From Haliotis asinina (lineage: Eukaryota > Mollusca > Gastropoda > Lepetellida > Haliotidae), in assembly GCF_037392515.1 (NCBI RefSeq), contig NC_090291.1:36851001-36915000 (forward strand): DNA of 64,000 bases. Direction: 5' to 3'. Below are positions 21,481 to 33,405 of this stretch, piece after piece. A program made the translations under genes and the position numbers. Below the pieces are notes generated by a model. That model saw only the letters and a program-made list of their open reading frames with translations. It searched no databases and was not told where the DNA came from. The first letter of the stretch is position 1; each line of letters opens with the position of its first letter.

Positions 21481-23087
21481 GCATCTACAGCTGGATGTAA
21501 CACGATCTACCTTCAGTTGTCTGTGTCACGGTTTATCTGTGTACGACTGGATGTACCAACAGCTGCCTTTAACACGACATGTCTATAGAAACAGGTCAAT
21601 GAAACACGTGTAACTACACACACTGCCCTGACATTTCATAACGGTGTCACTAGTCTGTTCGTCTATGAATAATTCACAACATTCCAGCCTTGACACTGAC
21701 GTGCCACATCTCCCGTAATAATGCTGTTCAAGGCATGGCAAATCTGACATGATGGCACTGTCACCATGGCAACTGGTGCCAGTGGGGATATTTTCTGGTT
21801 TATTAATATTGATTTGCTTGTGTTCGATATGATTTCGATATTCCTGGAGATTGTACTCGGCATTCGGAATCCGTACTGAACTGTTCCCTGGACAGTGTAA
21901 TTTGTACAAGAAGAGATGAATTTACTATAGTTTGAATTTAAACTTATACGATCAATTTATTGGAAACCTCTAAATTCCCAAGCCCTACAACTGTACATGT
22001 TCCAGTAGACAAACGAAGAAATCAGGATATATGATATATGTCACATTTTTAAAGTGAAGTAGAAGATATTCCATTTATAAGCTGATTCGTGAAATATATC
22101 ACTGGACATGTGAAACGATAGTCTCAAAACGCACCAGTCTTAGTTCGTGAAACTACACTAGGTGGGTATTAGCTATACAGTAACTTACAGGAACACATAT
22201 GTGAGACAAAAGACCTTGATTTATTTAAGCAATTACTGAATAAAATGATAAGTCATGAAATTAACCATTCATACTTTTCTTCTTATTTCAACTTGATATG
22301 AATTATTCCATTCATGTTACAAAGATATTCGGGCATAAAGACGTGTTAGAGGTCGCCTTTACGATAGTTGATTGTTTTGCTCTGAGTCCCATATGGAATG
22401 TGTTGTGTAATACTGAAAAGATTTGTAATGGACAGTTCATGGTGTTGGGTTAAAGCCCCCCAAACCTGAGTCAGCCAAGTACAGCTTTGTGGAAGGACGC
22501 CCTTTCCCGTTATGGGTTGGGGTTTATAAAACACTAGAAATGATGCAGGATTCCAAAGCGATGATAGTCTTGAGAAACACTTCATATTGCATCAGTGCAA
22601 TAATTGCACCCCTTCAGTAAGCAGTTTCAAAGAATATTTCATCATAAAAGACGGGCTGGCAGTGAAGACAACAAACAGACAGACAGACAGGTTTATTCAG
22701 TGAAAGGCCAGAGGTCCGCCATGCAGTCATTTACACATGATATTGATAGTCTGTCTGGCAATGAAGATAATAGCTTGTTGGGCTCCAATAAAGCCATATC
22801 TGACTACCTTACAGCACCCACCAAAGAAGATAAACTGACAGGAACGTCATAACCTCCGTTTTCTGAAATGCCGAGTGTATCATCATGGTAGACTGTCAGG
22901 ATCCAGAGACAAGACAATTGTGGAATAAAAATAGAAGACGTGCAATAGTGGGAACTGAAGGAAAGGTATGTTCTTTCAAAATCAATGTGACGCATTCGAA
23001 CTCACACTTCGAGTCAGGTAACTATTGCCAGTACACAGCCAGGCTCGTCTGTACTACCAGTTACATTTCTGTAGAAGGCACGGTGTC
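21481..23087. other. Intergenic with two weak exon-like patches
   Basis: An 82-codon frame at 22604-22852 (MHPFSKQFQRIFHHKRRAG...) and a 27-codon frame at 22885-22965 (MVDCQDPETRQLWNKNRRRA...) ending in a possible donor (gaaag|gtatgt) have protein-like composition but no recognised relatives. The phrase cagacagacagacaggttta at 22677 looks repetitive. I do not call a gene. Confidence 0.3.
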
Positions 23088-23190
23088 TGAGTAGGTTAGA
23101 TGGCTGACTTTGTGCGCTGGCGAAAAAGTTCTTCACTTTGAGAGTGTGGGTTCCAGTCCCGGATGGGACTCAACCCAACAAAAGTACTTT
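23088..23190 (+). mobile_element. Family C SINE (tRNA-derived)
   Basis: gagtaggttagatggctgac (A-box region), gactttgtgcgctgg, gagagtgtgggttccagtcc (B-box region), then cggatgggactcaacccaac. The same order appears in reverse at 46.26 and 58.39 kb. Distinct from families A and B. Confidence 0.75.
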
Positions 23191-23252
23191 GTTGAGGAAG
23201 TGTAATCCTTTGTTGAGGAAGTGTAATCCTTTGTTGAGGAAGTGTAATCCCT
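23190..23252 (+). repeat. 21-bp tandem repeat, three copies
   Basis: tttgttgaggaagtgtaatcc three times, directly after the SINE body, so it may be amplification of the SINE tail. Confidence 0.9.
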
Positions 23253-23259
23253 AATACAT

Positions 23260-24777
23260 GTATAACATGATACAAATGTGGGTCTGCGCGCCAATCTGTC
23301 ATCACCATGGTTACAGTCTCAAAACGTGGCTATGGGCTGTTGCAACACCTACTGGTCTGTTCTTCTGGTCTGGGGACAGGACATGGGCGTAGTCTAAGGA
23401 ACGTCGGTTCGCTCAACAGAGTTATCTCCCTTTGACACACAAAACACCGATGGTCTTTGTTTCCAATCTTTGTCCTCTCCGATTGGGTTCCTTTGTCTGT
23501 CAACATGGTCTGTTCGTTGGAGTATTTTCTGTTATCAAAAAACATCTCAGTAATGCATCACATCTGGGTATTCTCCACCATTAAGCGAGTGTATCGCGAA
23601 AAGGAGAACAGATTTGTGGGATCAACTTGTATCAGTTTCAGTTCAATTTCTGAGTGCTGTTGGCCACATCTACCCAAATGACCATTAATGGCAAACAGTG
23701 AATTTAAGTTATTAAAGTTCTGAATAATATGTTAATGATACCGTAGGTTTCAATGTGCAGATTATGACCGTATACTATGCTGAAGACAGACAAATTTATA
23801 TATATTCACGTGTCTGGTGTTTGCAATATGTTCAAAGCACAATATGTTAAGAGCTATGATTAGACGTAAGATTACAAAAAATATATATTGTTAAACATTT
23901 AAATTAATGCATAATCATTAAATTTCACTGATGTGGAGCTGTATTTGTGTTTCTTGGATCATTCCATTTGATTCTAAGGGTAGTTGTTGATGCAGTCAAC
24001 TATACCATATGTTGTTTTAACCCGTATGACTAATGGGACGTATGCCTAATGGAAGGACACCGCTGAGGTAGTTCAAACCGGTGTTAGCCCCAACTTACTC
24101 ACATGGTTGCCGAGGACGACATAAATTACTTCTTATTGTAAGCCCTATCAGTGCCACTTAGGAAAATACTTGTTGACATTGGTTACAAGTTTCCATTCTG
24201 AAACCTTTTAATGAATATACATTCTTCCTACTAATGACTTGAATGGCAGGTAGCTCGCAAGGCTGCGCCACCTAATCCCTTAACCTTACGCTTTGATCAA
24301 TGGTTCATTAGGGTCAAGTTGATATATAATTACTCTAATTGTCACTGCATATAGGGATTGTCTAAATCGATGTTTGATGGCCATGCGGATCGGGTGGTGA
24401 CATCTAGAGTATATACAACGTGTTTATACAGCCTTAATTAGCTCCATTAAACCATCGCCTCGTTATTAAGACACGCCTTAATACTTACAACATAAAGGAT
24501 TAGATAAGGGAATATGGCCACAACTGCCCGGTTGCCATGAGAAAGCTGGACAGTACATCCGCATCCAGCAAGAGCCACGCCTAGATACCGATAAATGATA
24601 ACGATGCGTGCGCATTGTTCACGGGTATGCCGGTAGTTGCAGTTAATGTGTAACAGCGTTATCAGGAGACATGCATGGAAGATACGGGTAGCTTCTGCGT
24701 TGCACTGTACCCCGAACCAGCTCCACTGTCCCGGGACCCTTTAGCGTTCCCCGCCCCTTCCATCGGTTAACCAAGCC
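23260..24777. other. Intergenic upstream of the CA8-like gene
   Basis: No exon or repeat family recognised. The last roughly 100 bp are GC-rich (ccgggaccctttagcgttcc, ccccgccccttcc) and may include the CA8-like promoter. Confidence 0.4.
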
Positions 24778-24850
24778 ATGGATACCTCTACTCGAGTTAA
24801 AGGAAAGCTACAGAGAGCCAGTGTTGTTCGGCTGGAGGGCATGACCTCAA
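24778..24850 (+). CDS. Putative first exon of the CA8-like gene
   Basis: ATG 24778 opens [20 protein letters not shown] and GMTS, ending at donor tcaa|gtacgt in phase 1, which joins exactly to the exon at 29163 (AAT TGT TCC GAA TGG). The GC-rich upstream sequence suits a promoter. It lacks the acidic N-terminus of vertebrate CA8. An alternative is the 20285-20438 segment, which ends in the same phase. Confidence 0.5.
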
Positions 24851-27800
24851 GTACGTACTCTTTAAATCTATTTAACTTTGTTTTTAACTGGTATTCCGAA
24901 AAGTACTTATCTCGTCTTTTTCTCGACGTTAGTGATATGTCGTGAAGCCTCGATATTGTCTGAAAGTATCAACAATGTTATGTATTGATCTTTGTTCGTG
25001 TGTCCTACCGTTGTCATGACAAACCAAGTGGCATTTTACTGATAAATCCGCAATATGTCGCCCGTACTGCATGTTGGTGATGACGTCAAAGACAGAGAAC
25101 AGTGTTAATTCAAGAGAAATTTAGTTTCTCTTTTTGAACATTTACTTGCAAGGTTGTATGCAAATACATACGGATCTGGGTTATGATATCGTTGGTGACG
25201 ACAACAGATGCTCATGTCGTCTAATGGGGGTAAACAGCCACCATGCTGTGCCGTTACTGTCAACGTTTATTGATCGACACTCTCATCGGCAAAGGGTAAA
25301 CGAATTAGGAAGTCGTTTTCGTTTGAAATTGTAGGACAAAAATAGCTTCCATTGTGACATATTTTAATGTTGTTGTTTTTGTTGTTTTATGGTACACTAG
25401 CATGGTAACATATGTTTGTGTTTCATGAGCCAAGTGACTTTGTCGTAAGTGCTTATTGTACGACAGGGGAATGTCAGCGCGTCTAAGCTGTGGTTAACTG
25501 ATTAGCGTTAAACTCACACCTAGTTAGTAGGGATTGTTTAGCCCCGCACTGAATGACACTTCACCTCTGACACGGCATGTCAGCTTTTTGAGAGGGAAGC
25601 CAGAGGTCACATATTGTCATTAATTTTTTTCAACTCTTTAATGAATGCATTCATTTAGGAGTTAAACCTTGATTTTAATTTTGGAAATACTGGAATGTGT
25701 CAATGGATTAGAAAAGTTGGGTAAGTACAGGATTGTGGTTCAGGGGACCCATAAATATTACGACATCCCAACGGGATGACTTGACCTACTACAAAGCACA
25801 ACATAGGCATGTGAATAGTCTTTGTGCTTAATATACACACGTCTTATGGTGGTAGTAGTTGTCTAATGCACAGTTCATCTCAAGAGTTACGTCCCTTGCA
25901 GCCGCCAGACACCTGTGATCGAACATTTGAGCATTATTCACCTCGGTTACAGCCTTTTCAACTTGACCCGAGGTTCTCTTCATATGCATGGCACCTGAGG
26001 TCAGTGGCACAAACGGCAGGTCGACTTAACGTCATTAAATAGGGATGGAGGTAGTGTTATTATTGCTGCGTTCATGCGAAGCCTGGATACATAGATTCGT
26101 GACAGAACTTGTCCCTGAAAACAACACTCAAGAAAAACAATCATTCCATGCTTTAACTGATTTGTTTTTAGAGTCAAATATTATATAGTATTGTTTGGTT
26201 TACTAACTTTACAACGTACAAACGTCAGTCACTCTCACAGTCCGATTCTCTCTACCTATCACTCTCTACACCTAGTTGCTTCCGCTGCTCGCCCCCTAAA
26301 AGCATTAAACCATCTGTAGTTTCTTGCTTAAAGAAATTTAGGATATTGCTGACGATTTCTCGACACTGAGATGTGGAACGGCGATCCTTTCTCTGCTTAT
26401 CAGCTGACAAAGGTGCACCCCTTCATAATAATAGATCCAACCAGTAGTGACACGGCCATGCAATGCATTAATATTCACTTGTCAGGCCAAGCTGAACAAG
26501 CAGTATGTTTCTAGGTTGTTCAGGAATATTAACTTTGTGTGGGCTTCAAGGACGTAAATGTCTTATACCGGCATCACATAAGCTTAGGCCGTCAAAGTCG
26601 TCGTCAAACCCAGTTGTTCTCAGAAGTATTCCAGCGGTATATCACGGCGGAGGTACACCAGGAATAGGCTTCACATACTGTACCCATATGGAACATCGAA
26701 CCCGGGCCTTTGGCGTGACGAGCGAACACTTTAACCACTAGGCAACTTCAGTATAATTTGGTGGTCATGTGGTTGAAGTTTTACGGTATACATTGACTCT
26801 CCAGTACATCGTGTCGTTTTTTGTTGACGTAGGTTCTGCTCTGCCACGTGTTCATATGCATCACACCAGAGAGGTCTCTTACGTACGAAAACATTCATTT
26901 TCCTCTTTGGGATTTTGGATTATACGAAACAATCTATGTTGTGTATCGTAGTGATGTTTCTAATCATGATGGATTGTTAGGATTTCTATTTTGGTGAATA
27001 CACCACTAATGTAATATTCTATTAACACTTTTAGGCCATATTCAACACAGGTGTTCGCCATTTGCGTAAATCGACGCGTATAGTATTGATCACTGGATTG
27101 TCTGGTCCAGGCTCGATTATTTATAGACCGCCGCCATGTAACTGGAATATGTCTGAGTGCAAAAATAAACAGACTCACTCACTCACTGATATAACCAGTA
27201 CGACCACCATAACCACCCATAAACGTACGCATGCACGCGCACGCGCACGCGCGCACACAAACTAACGACAAAGCAAACACAATAATAATTGGCACGCACG
27301 CACATGCGTAGATGTAAATATAGGATATTGTTTAAGGCCACGTGAAACTGCTTATGACAGTTTTGAAGATACAAATAAAAATTGACTGGTTTCAGATTGA
27401 CCACCAAACCGACGAACAACATTACTATGGTTTATGCCTTTTATCAACTGCTATTCATAAATGTATTCTTGATAGGAAACGCTCGAATGTGTTCACTTCA
27501 ACGCCAGCCTTCTGATCTGTACAATAGCTCTCTGGAGTCGTGCTCCGTGTATACAGTCACAATCGTCGTACTATGTATAAACACAATGTGGGAAAATATT
27601 TATCATTCTGTAGGTATGTACTACAAGCTGGCATGACAAAAGTTGGAATGTTAATTGTCTGCTCGTGTTCCCACGAACCGCCACCAGGATGCGCTGTTAG
27701 GTTTACCACACCTTGCAAGAAAAGCCTAAGTACGTACACTGTAAGTCAGCGTCGAGGATGCTTGATTTGACAAAGGGGCAGCATCAGTCAACGATGAAAG

Positions 27801-30800
27801 CTGAAATTCAGTAGTTCTCAAAAGGTCATGAATGATTGTCGGAACAACCGTCCATATATACGGTATACCAGAGTTAGAGGGTGAGAAATAACTAATTGCC
27901 TAGGTGCCGTGGTGCGCATGCCCATCCCACCCACTTCTCTCAAAAATATGCATCCGCCCCTGAAGACCTTGGCAAAATAATTTCACTTGAAAATTTGACT
28001 GGACCCTATAAGTATGAACGTCATTAAAACGTTTCTTGGCTCAGACAAGTGGCCGAAACAATTTAAAGTTAAGTACCCAAATATAATTAACATCACCGTC
28101 AAATATTTTTATTTCGCTTTTAATAAATCTGATTCGAACTACCACAAGACGCGAGAACATACATTTTTGCATGGAGGTTTGTATCTTCCCTGTGTATGTC
28201 ACATGCTATCGTACACAGTGTGATTCAATTTGAACCATTTAAGGGCATTGGTGGTCAAAACTGGCCCAGAGTCCGCTGCTTGCTGGTTATATGGCGGGCT
28301 TACAACATTTTTTTATAGCCAGGCCTATGGAGCAAAACTTTTTCCAAGAGTATGAGTTTGATCGTGTCATTGACTGCGGGTAATATTTCGGAAATAATTT
28401 ATGAATGTTGTAGCTAGATGATGTATGTTTAGTTCATGATCAATCAAAACATAACTACGCATTTATCTAACGCTAAATGTGATTGGTCTACAGAATGCTT
28501 TCAGCCTATGTACAGTGTTGTTCTTTTCTGATAGTATGTAACAATCCCACATTAATTCATTAACTACATAATTTTAACGCCTTACCTCAGTTACCTGTTT
28601 GAAATACAGGGCTGGTTACATTCTCACAGGGCCAGCAACATGTTTCAGTTATCAGAACGGTGGATTTGCTGGGTATTTTAGGAGTTTCAAAAACTGGGTA
28701 GCCCAGTGGCTAAAGCGTCTGCTCGCCACGCCGAAACTCGGGTTCGATTCCTCATGGGTACTTGTGATTTCCCTTTCTGGTGTCCCCGTCGTGATATTGC
28801 TGGAAGAGGTGTAAAACCATACTCACTCACTCATCTCCATATATTATAATTATTAATCGTATATGTATGTGCGTGCTTCTGTGTTTAATGAATCTATTTG
28901 AGTTGAAGCGATTTCATTTGTCATGCACTATAAACAAAACGAAAATACATCACCACCGCCACACTTAAAATTAAACTGACACAAGTTTGAAATGATTTAG
29001 CAAGCCTAGATCGCAGTGGCTAAAAAAACCCATAGCATTATTTGGTATGGTTTTTCATTTTGTCAATATATATTTTGTAGGATAACGGTATGCCTGGAAC
29101 TTAGTGTTAGTAAACCCTGCTGTTAGTGATTGATTTTTGGAAAATAATAATCATTTTCGCAGATTGTTCCGAATGGAAAGCTATGTACCCGGAATCAACA
29201 GGAAAGCGTCAGTCGCCGATCAACTTGATATCACATGACGCCGTGTTCGACCCTTCATTGAACAACTGTCAGATGACCTTCGCATACAGCACATCGCGTG
29301 ACACTGATATATTTAACAACGGTCACACTTTAGTCATCTACCCGAGGTCAAAGCAAGGTAATTTCAGGAAGTTTCCATTTCAACTTTTTATTTTATGATT
29401 TGACTGTGTCATGACAAATGCGAACTCGGATTTCGGATGTGTGGCAAAGGAAACAAGGATAATCTGCATCACTACTTGCAAAACATTTAAACCGATGTCG
29501 TATCATTCCACTCAGATAAAAAGTTTTCAGTTCCTGACAAGGGTAGTGCCCCGTTTCACAAAGCTGTTGTTAGCCAAAGATATCGTAACTTTTCTCGTAG
29601 GATTCGTACCTCATATGTTAAACTACAGGATGTACGAATGCTACGAGAAACATTACGAGAATCGTGTTCTTGGTCCCGTTTCACAAAGCTCTCGTAAGCC
29701 TAAGATGTCTCGTAGCATTCCTACCTCCCATATTACAGACTTGACTATTTTCAGACAACATAGCCTGGATGTTGTTGACTGCGGCGTTAAGCAACATGCG
29801 GTTATTTATCATTTATTTACATAACCATAGGGTACTCTAATCCCACGTCAATATGTTCAGATCGAAATTGAAATGGTCCGACCAGGGACCATTAAGTATA
29901 TCCTCAGAAGTTTGCTCAGAAAACAACAGGGCACTGGAATAGTAGTTAAGGTGTTCGCTTCATGCCGAAGACACATGGGCACAATTTGTGATGCCCATTT
30001 CTAGTGGCCACGGTCGTGATATTGCCGGAGTACTGCTAAAAGCGGCGTAAAACTGAACTCACTCACTGAAAACAATATTCTTATAACATATTCTTATGAT
30101 AAAACGGTTGACATCTGTAAATTACGCCCGCTATGTAATGTGTTACGCACGCGGAGATGTTTTTCACAAGTTGTTCTATTGCTTCCGGCAGTGTTGAGCG
30201 GGGGCCCCCTGTCCCACGGGAGTGAGTACGAACTAGGGGAGATCCGCTTCCATTGGGGTCGGGATGACTCACGGGGCTCCGAACATACCGTCAACAACAA
30301 GGCGTTTCCTATGGAGGTAAGTACGTACAGATATCATGCTAGTATGTGGATACAGCGAATAGGATGGGGAGGAGACGGGTGGGATGGGGGAAACACCAGG
30401 TGTGTGGGTGAATGTTGTTTTCCAACGTTTTAAGTAATATTTCAGCAATGTCACAGTATTAAGTTTCTCACGGGCAGACCGATGGCAGATGGCGCGAGCG
30501 GGGCGGAAGGGTAGCCTAGAGGTTAAAGCGTTCGCTCGTCACGCCGAAGACCCGGGTTCGATTCCCCACATGGGTACAATGAGTGAAGCCCATTTTCTGG
30601 TGTCCCCCGCCGTGATATTGCTCGAATATTGATAAAGTGGCGTAAAACTAAACTCACTCACTCACTGATGGCGCGAGCAGGATTAAACGCGAGGACATAT
30701 ACATGCCAACAGCGTGATAACCATTATGGCCTTCCTTGGAATTCCGAGCTAAGCCACAAAGTGGATCTGGAGCTGTGACTTTATAGTCGGTCTTTCTTGG

Positions 30801-33405
30801 AACGCACACGGATTTTGACTTGACTCATGCTAACGGTCCAGTCCACCATCTATGCAACAGGCAAACTTCGGTATGGGACACGGCGGATTTGTTCTACACC
30901 TGAATCAACACGTAATATTTAAAATGAGTGTGAAGCACGTCTATTATCAGCATGCCATTAACCTTGGTGCATGGTGTAATATTCTCATCAGTGGTGGGGA
31001 CAAATCTTTGACTCATATATATCTGCACAATTTCGATTTTTCACCATGAGTTAAAGTGGGATGACATGCGGATATCTACAACAGAGACACCACAAGCCAA
31101 ACCCTCCTTACAGCGTCTGTCACAGCTCGCAACTTTCCGATACCTATAAGAAACATTCGTCACCAGCTGGGGACATTCAAAGACAAGCTGATACAATCTG
31201 GCACCAGTCGTCAAGACGATTCCTAGCAACATTTGTCATTGCTCTGATCTTTCCGTAACCTAATTGCATGCTAAAGCTCGTAACAAAATTGCCCGTGTTA
31301 GTCACGAATCATTCGTAACTGCTCATGTCATTCCGGCAAACCGGATGGGGTCACGGAAAGAGACGAGTAGTTACGAATGAGTCACGAATGTCCCTTGTAG
31401 CATTCGTCAGAGCTCGGGTCTTTCCGCGACCTTCTGAACGTTAAAGATTTTCACTCACGAATGGTTAATGAAGCCATCAAACTGAATATATAGAGTGGTG
31501 ACAAATGCAGTATGACATGTAGACATCTTATTAATGTAACCACTTTGCAACGTTATGGTCACAAGACATGAAACATTCTTCAGTGAGGAAAGTGTCTTTG
31601 AAAAAGAACTATGTATGTAATTTGTATGTAGATCCTGGACTATTTAAAATGAATCTTTACTGTCTAATGCGATGCTTTAATCTTGGTACTCCACATGAAA
31701 CATAGTTATACCACATCGGATATTTAGTTTGCATTGCACAAATCAACGCACCCCATGCATATATAAATGTGTTTATCATGTTTTATAAGGTGCAACTTGT
31801 CCACTGGAATACCCGTCACCATGACAACCTGGAGGATGCCTTGGGTAGGCCAGGAGGAGTCGCTATAGTATCTCTCTTCACTCAGGTGAGTGAATCAATT
31901 TCTTGACTGGAAACAGTTTCTGTTTCAAAAATAAATAATTGAAAAATGAAAAAAATATTTTGAAAATTCGACACAAACGAAGCGTATTCCGAATGCCGTA
32001 TTATGGTTTGAATATTGTCGCAGAAAACACGCCTCTTTCTGTGAACCAAACTCACAGGCGCTCATCGATATGCGATCATTTTTTAAAGTGTATAAACTGA
32101 ATTATATTTATCTAACGGTTGGAACTGTCTTTACAGATAGGTCGGGAGCATCAAGGATTGCGAGCTATCACCGACGGTCTGGAAGATGTTCATTATAAGG
32201 TAGTCGATGCTCTAATGTCAGTCTTTAAAAAAATCAAATGTTCAAATTCATTTTGGAAAAACAATCATTTTTTTCGTTTGTTTAGGGTCGCCAGAAATCC
32301 CTGCTGACCGGTTTCAACCCTGCGTGCCTCCTGCCAGGTTGGTACTAATTAATTCTCACATGTCACATGTTGTGAATGTCACATACAAATTCACACGTCC
32401 CTTATAGTTAAGAGTCAGATAAGCAGACACGTGTCGCATAGGTGTGGCACTCGGTGACCTACAGCGTCATTTGTTATATGCATAGTCGCTGGTCAAAGAT
32501 CACATATGTAGCCGCTAACTCACGACTTTCTGTCGTGTCTAAAATGTTTCTCCTGTTTTTTTAAGCATTCACAAGGTATGTTTACTTTCAGACCCTTCTC
32601 TGAGAGATTTCTGGACATACGACGGCTCGCTCACAGCGCCCCCTTGTAGCGAGGAGGTGACGTGGATCCTGTTCCGATACCCCTTAATGATCTCACATCC
32701 GCAGGTACATATATAGGATGCGTTCATCGACCTGTAGTTGTTATTTAACGCCGGAGTCAGCAATGTTCCTCCCACATGACGCCGGGATGTATAGGTCAGA
32801 CAATCCGATGATGGATATAAGCAACGCTCAGTCGTGAAGATCCGGGTTAGAACTGATCTTCATGTTTGTCGTAAGAAGCGACTAACGGGACGCTGACGAG
32901 GTTAATATGTCATCGTATTGCAATTGCGTACATTGATACTCATGATTTTGATCACTGGATTGTCAGTTCCAAAGTCGATTATTTACCACCTCCATATAGC
33001 TAGAATATTGCTTAGTGCGGCTTAAAACTATATTTACTCACTATAAGCAACGATCCAATCTATCAGGGTCTTTTATATCATGGAATACATAACTGAATCT
33101 ACAGAGGTATTCTGTTTGAAGCCGATTGTGTAAGATGGTCGATATTTACTTTACTGACTTGACTTTAAATACCTACGGAAAGAAAGCTGAAAAAAAAAAT
33201 TTTTTTTAGTTCTTCCATGGAAGGAACTAATGTTTGAAGCAAAACCACAATGTTCACTTGTTGGCAGATTGAAGAGTTCCGGCGCCTGCGCACCACGGGC
33301 AAAGGAGACCTACTTCGCGCGGGGGATGACGGGATGATGGTGGACAACTTTCGTCCAGTCCAACCTCTGCATGGGCGGAAATGTCGAGCATCTTTCCAGT
33401 CTTGA
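24778..33405 (+). CDS. CA8: Carbonic anhydrase-related protein, CA8-like (acatalytic)
   Basis: Eight exons in consistent phase: 24778-24850 (putative first), 29163-29357, 30192-30316, 31790-31885, 32137-32199, 32286-32337, 32592-32704 and 33268-33405. The 855 nt encode 284 residues, close to the 290 of human CA8. Exons 2-8 read [111 protein letters not shown] and QIEEFRRLR...DNFRPVQPL. This follows CA8 block by block, including KAFPME and DPSLRDFW. In carbonic anhydrase II numbering His96, Glu106 and Thr199 are kept, but the His94 position is Arg and the His119 position is Gln, so zinc binding and CO2 hydration should be lost. CA8 in vertebrates binds the IP3 receptor; a similar role here is inference. 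The first exon is supported only by ATG, donor, phase and total length. Introns carry several SINEs. A poly(A) signal (aataaa) lies at 34790. Confidence 0.9.
24860..26060. other. CA8: Intron 1 of the CA8-like gene, left part
   Basis: No exon or repeat family recognised apart from short open frames. Confidence 0.35.
26066..26502 (+). repeat. Dispersed 430-bp repeat, copy 1
   Basis: gcgttcatgcgaagcctgga, acaacgtacaaacgtcagtc, tattgctgacgatttctcg, atcagctgacaaaggtgcac and aatgcattaatattcacttg all recur in the same order and strand at 36474-36960. No coding capacity was recognised, so it may be a non-autonomous element of unknown class. Confidence 0.8.
26621..26747 (-). mobile_element. Family A SINE, - strand
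   Basis: Reverse of the A consensus: agtattccagcggtatatca, aataggcttcacatactgta, atcgaacccgggcctttggc (B-box) and aaccactaggcaact. Confidence 0.85.
26750..27080. other. Intron sequence, nothing recognised
   Basis: No signal seen. Confidence 0.3.
27085..27188 (+). mobile_element. Family B SINE, 3' half
   Basis: tgatcactggattgtctggt, gaccgccgccatgtaactgg and gactcactcactcactg. The head is missing: a 5' truncation. Confidence 0.8.
27222..27262 (+). repeat. Alternating purine-pyrimidine tract
   Basis: cgtacgcatgcacgcgcacg and following cgcgcgcacac alternate almost perfectly over about 37 bp. Such GC-rich alternation can adopt Z-DNA. Confidence 0.8.
27270..28690. other. CA8: Intron 1 of the CA8-like gene, right part
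   Basis: Nothing recognised other than AT-rich intronic sequence. Confidence 0.3.
28693..28832 (+). mobile_element. Family A SINE
   Basis: tgggtagcccagtggctaaa, B-box gggttcgattcc, ttctggtgtccccgtcgtga and actcactcactcat. About 20 bp are missing before the tail. Confidence 0.85.
29549..29745 (+). repeat. Palindromic repeat family E, copy 1
   Basis: ccgtttcacaaagctgttgt and ccgtttcacaaagctctcgt start two subunits with cgtaggattcgtacc/cgtagcattcctacc and a complementary ggatgtacgaatgctacgag segment. The family recurs at 34.95-35.40 kb and 59.70-60.01 kb. It lies in intron 2 of the CA8-like gene. Confidence 0.65.
29935..30067 (+). mobile_element. Family A SINE (internally deleted)
   Basis: The head and catgccgaagac are present but the B-box block is deleted, joining directly to acatgggcacaatttgtgat; the tail aaagcggcgtaaaactgaac is intact. 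Confidence 0.82.
30488..30678 (+). mobile_element. Family A SINE with 12-bp target duplication
   Basis: A full-length copy at 30500-30666 (gaagggtagcctagaggtta, B-box gggttcgattcc, acaatgagtgaagcccattt, ctcactcactcact) is flanked by gatggcgcgagc at 30488-30499 and 30667-30678. This is the cleanest and probably youngest A copy here, in intron 3 of the CA8-like gene. Confidence 0.95.
30680..31300. other. CA8: Intron 3 sequence, nothing recognised
   Basis: No repeat family identified. Confidence 0.3.
31300..31390. mobile_element. Small foldback element, copy 3 of 3
   Basis: cattcgtaactgctcatgtc (from 31310) pairs with agacgagtagttacgaatg (to 31379). Both sides are flanked by agtcacgaat (31300-31309 and 31380-31389). 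A partial second copy (cattcgtcagagctcgggtc) follows at 31401. Confidence 0.75.
32815..33048 (+). mobile_element. Family B SINE (diverged)
   Basis: tgtttgtcgtaagaagcgac, tgatcactggattgtcag, ccacctccatatagctagaa, gtgcggcttaaaactatatt and ctcact. Lies in the last intron of the CA8-like gene. Confidence 0.8.

Noticed and set aside
22604-22852. 82-codon open frame
   Set aside because: Contains a cagacagacagacag run and resembles no protein I know; could be repeat-derived.
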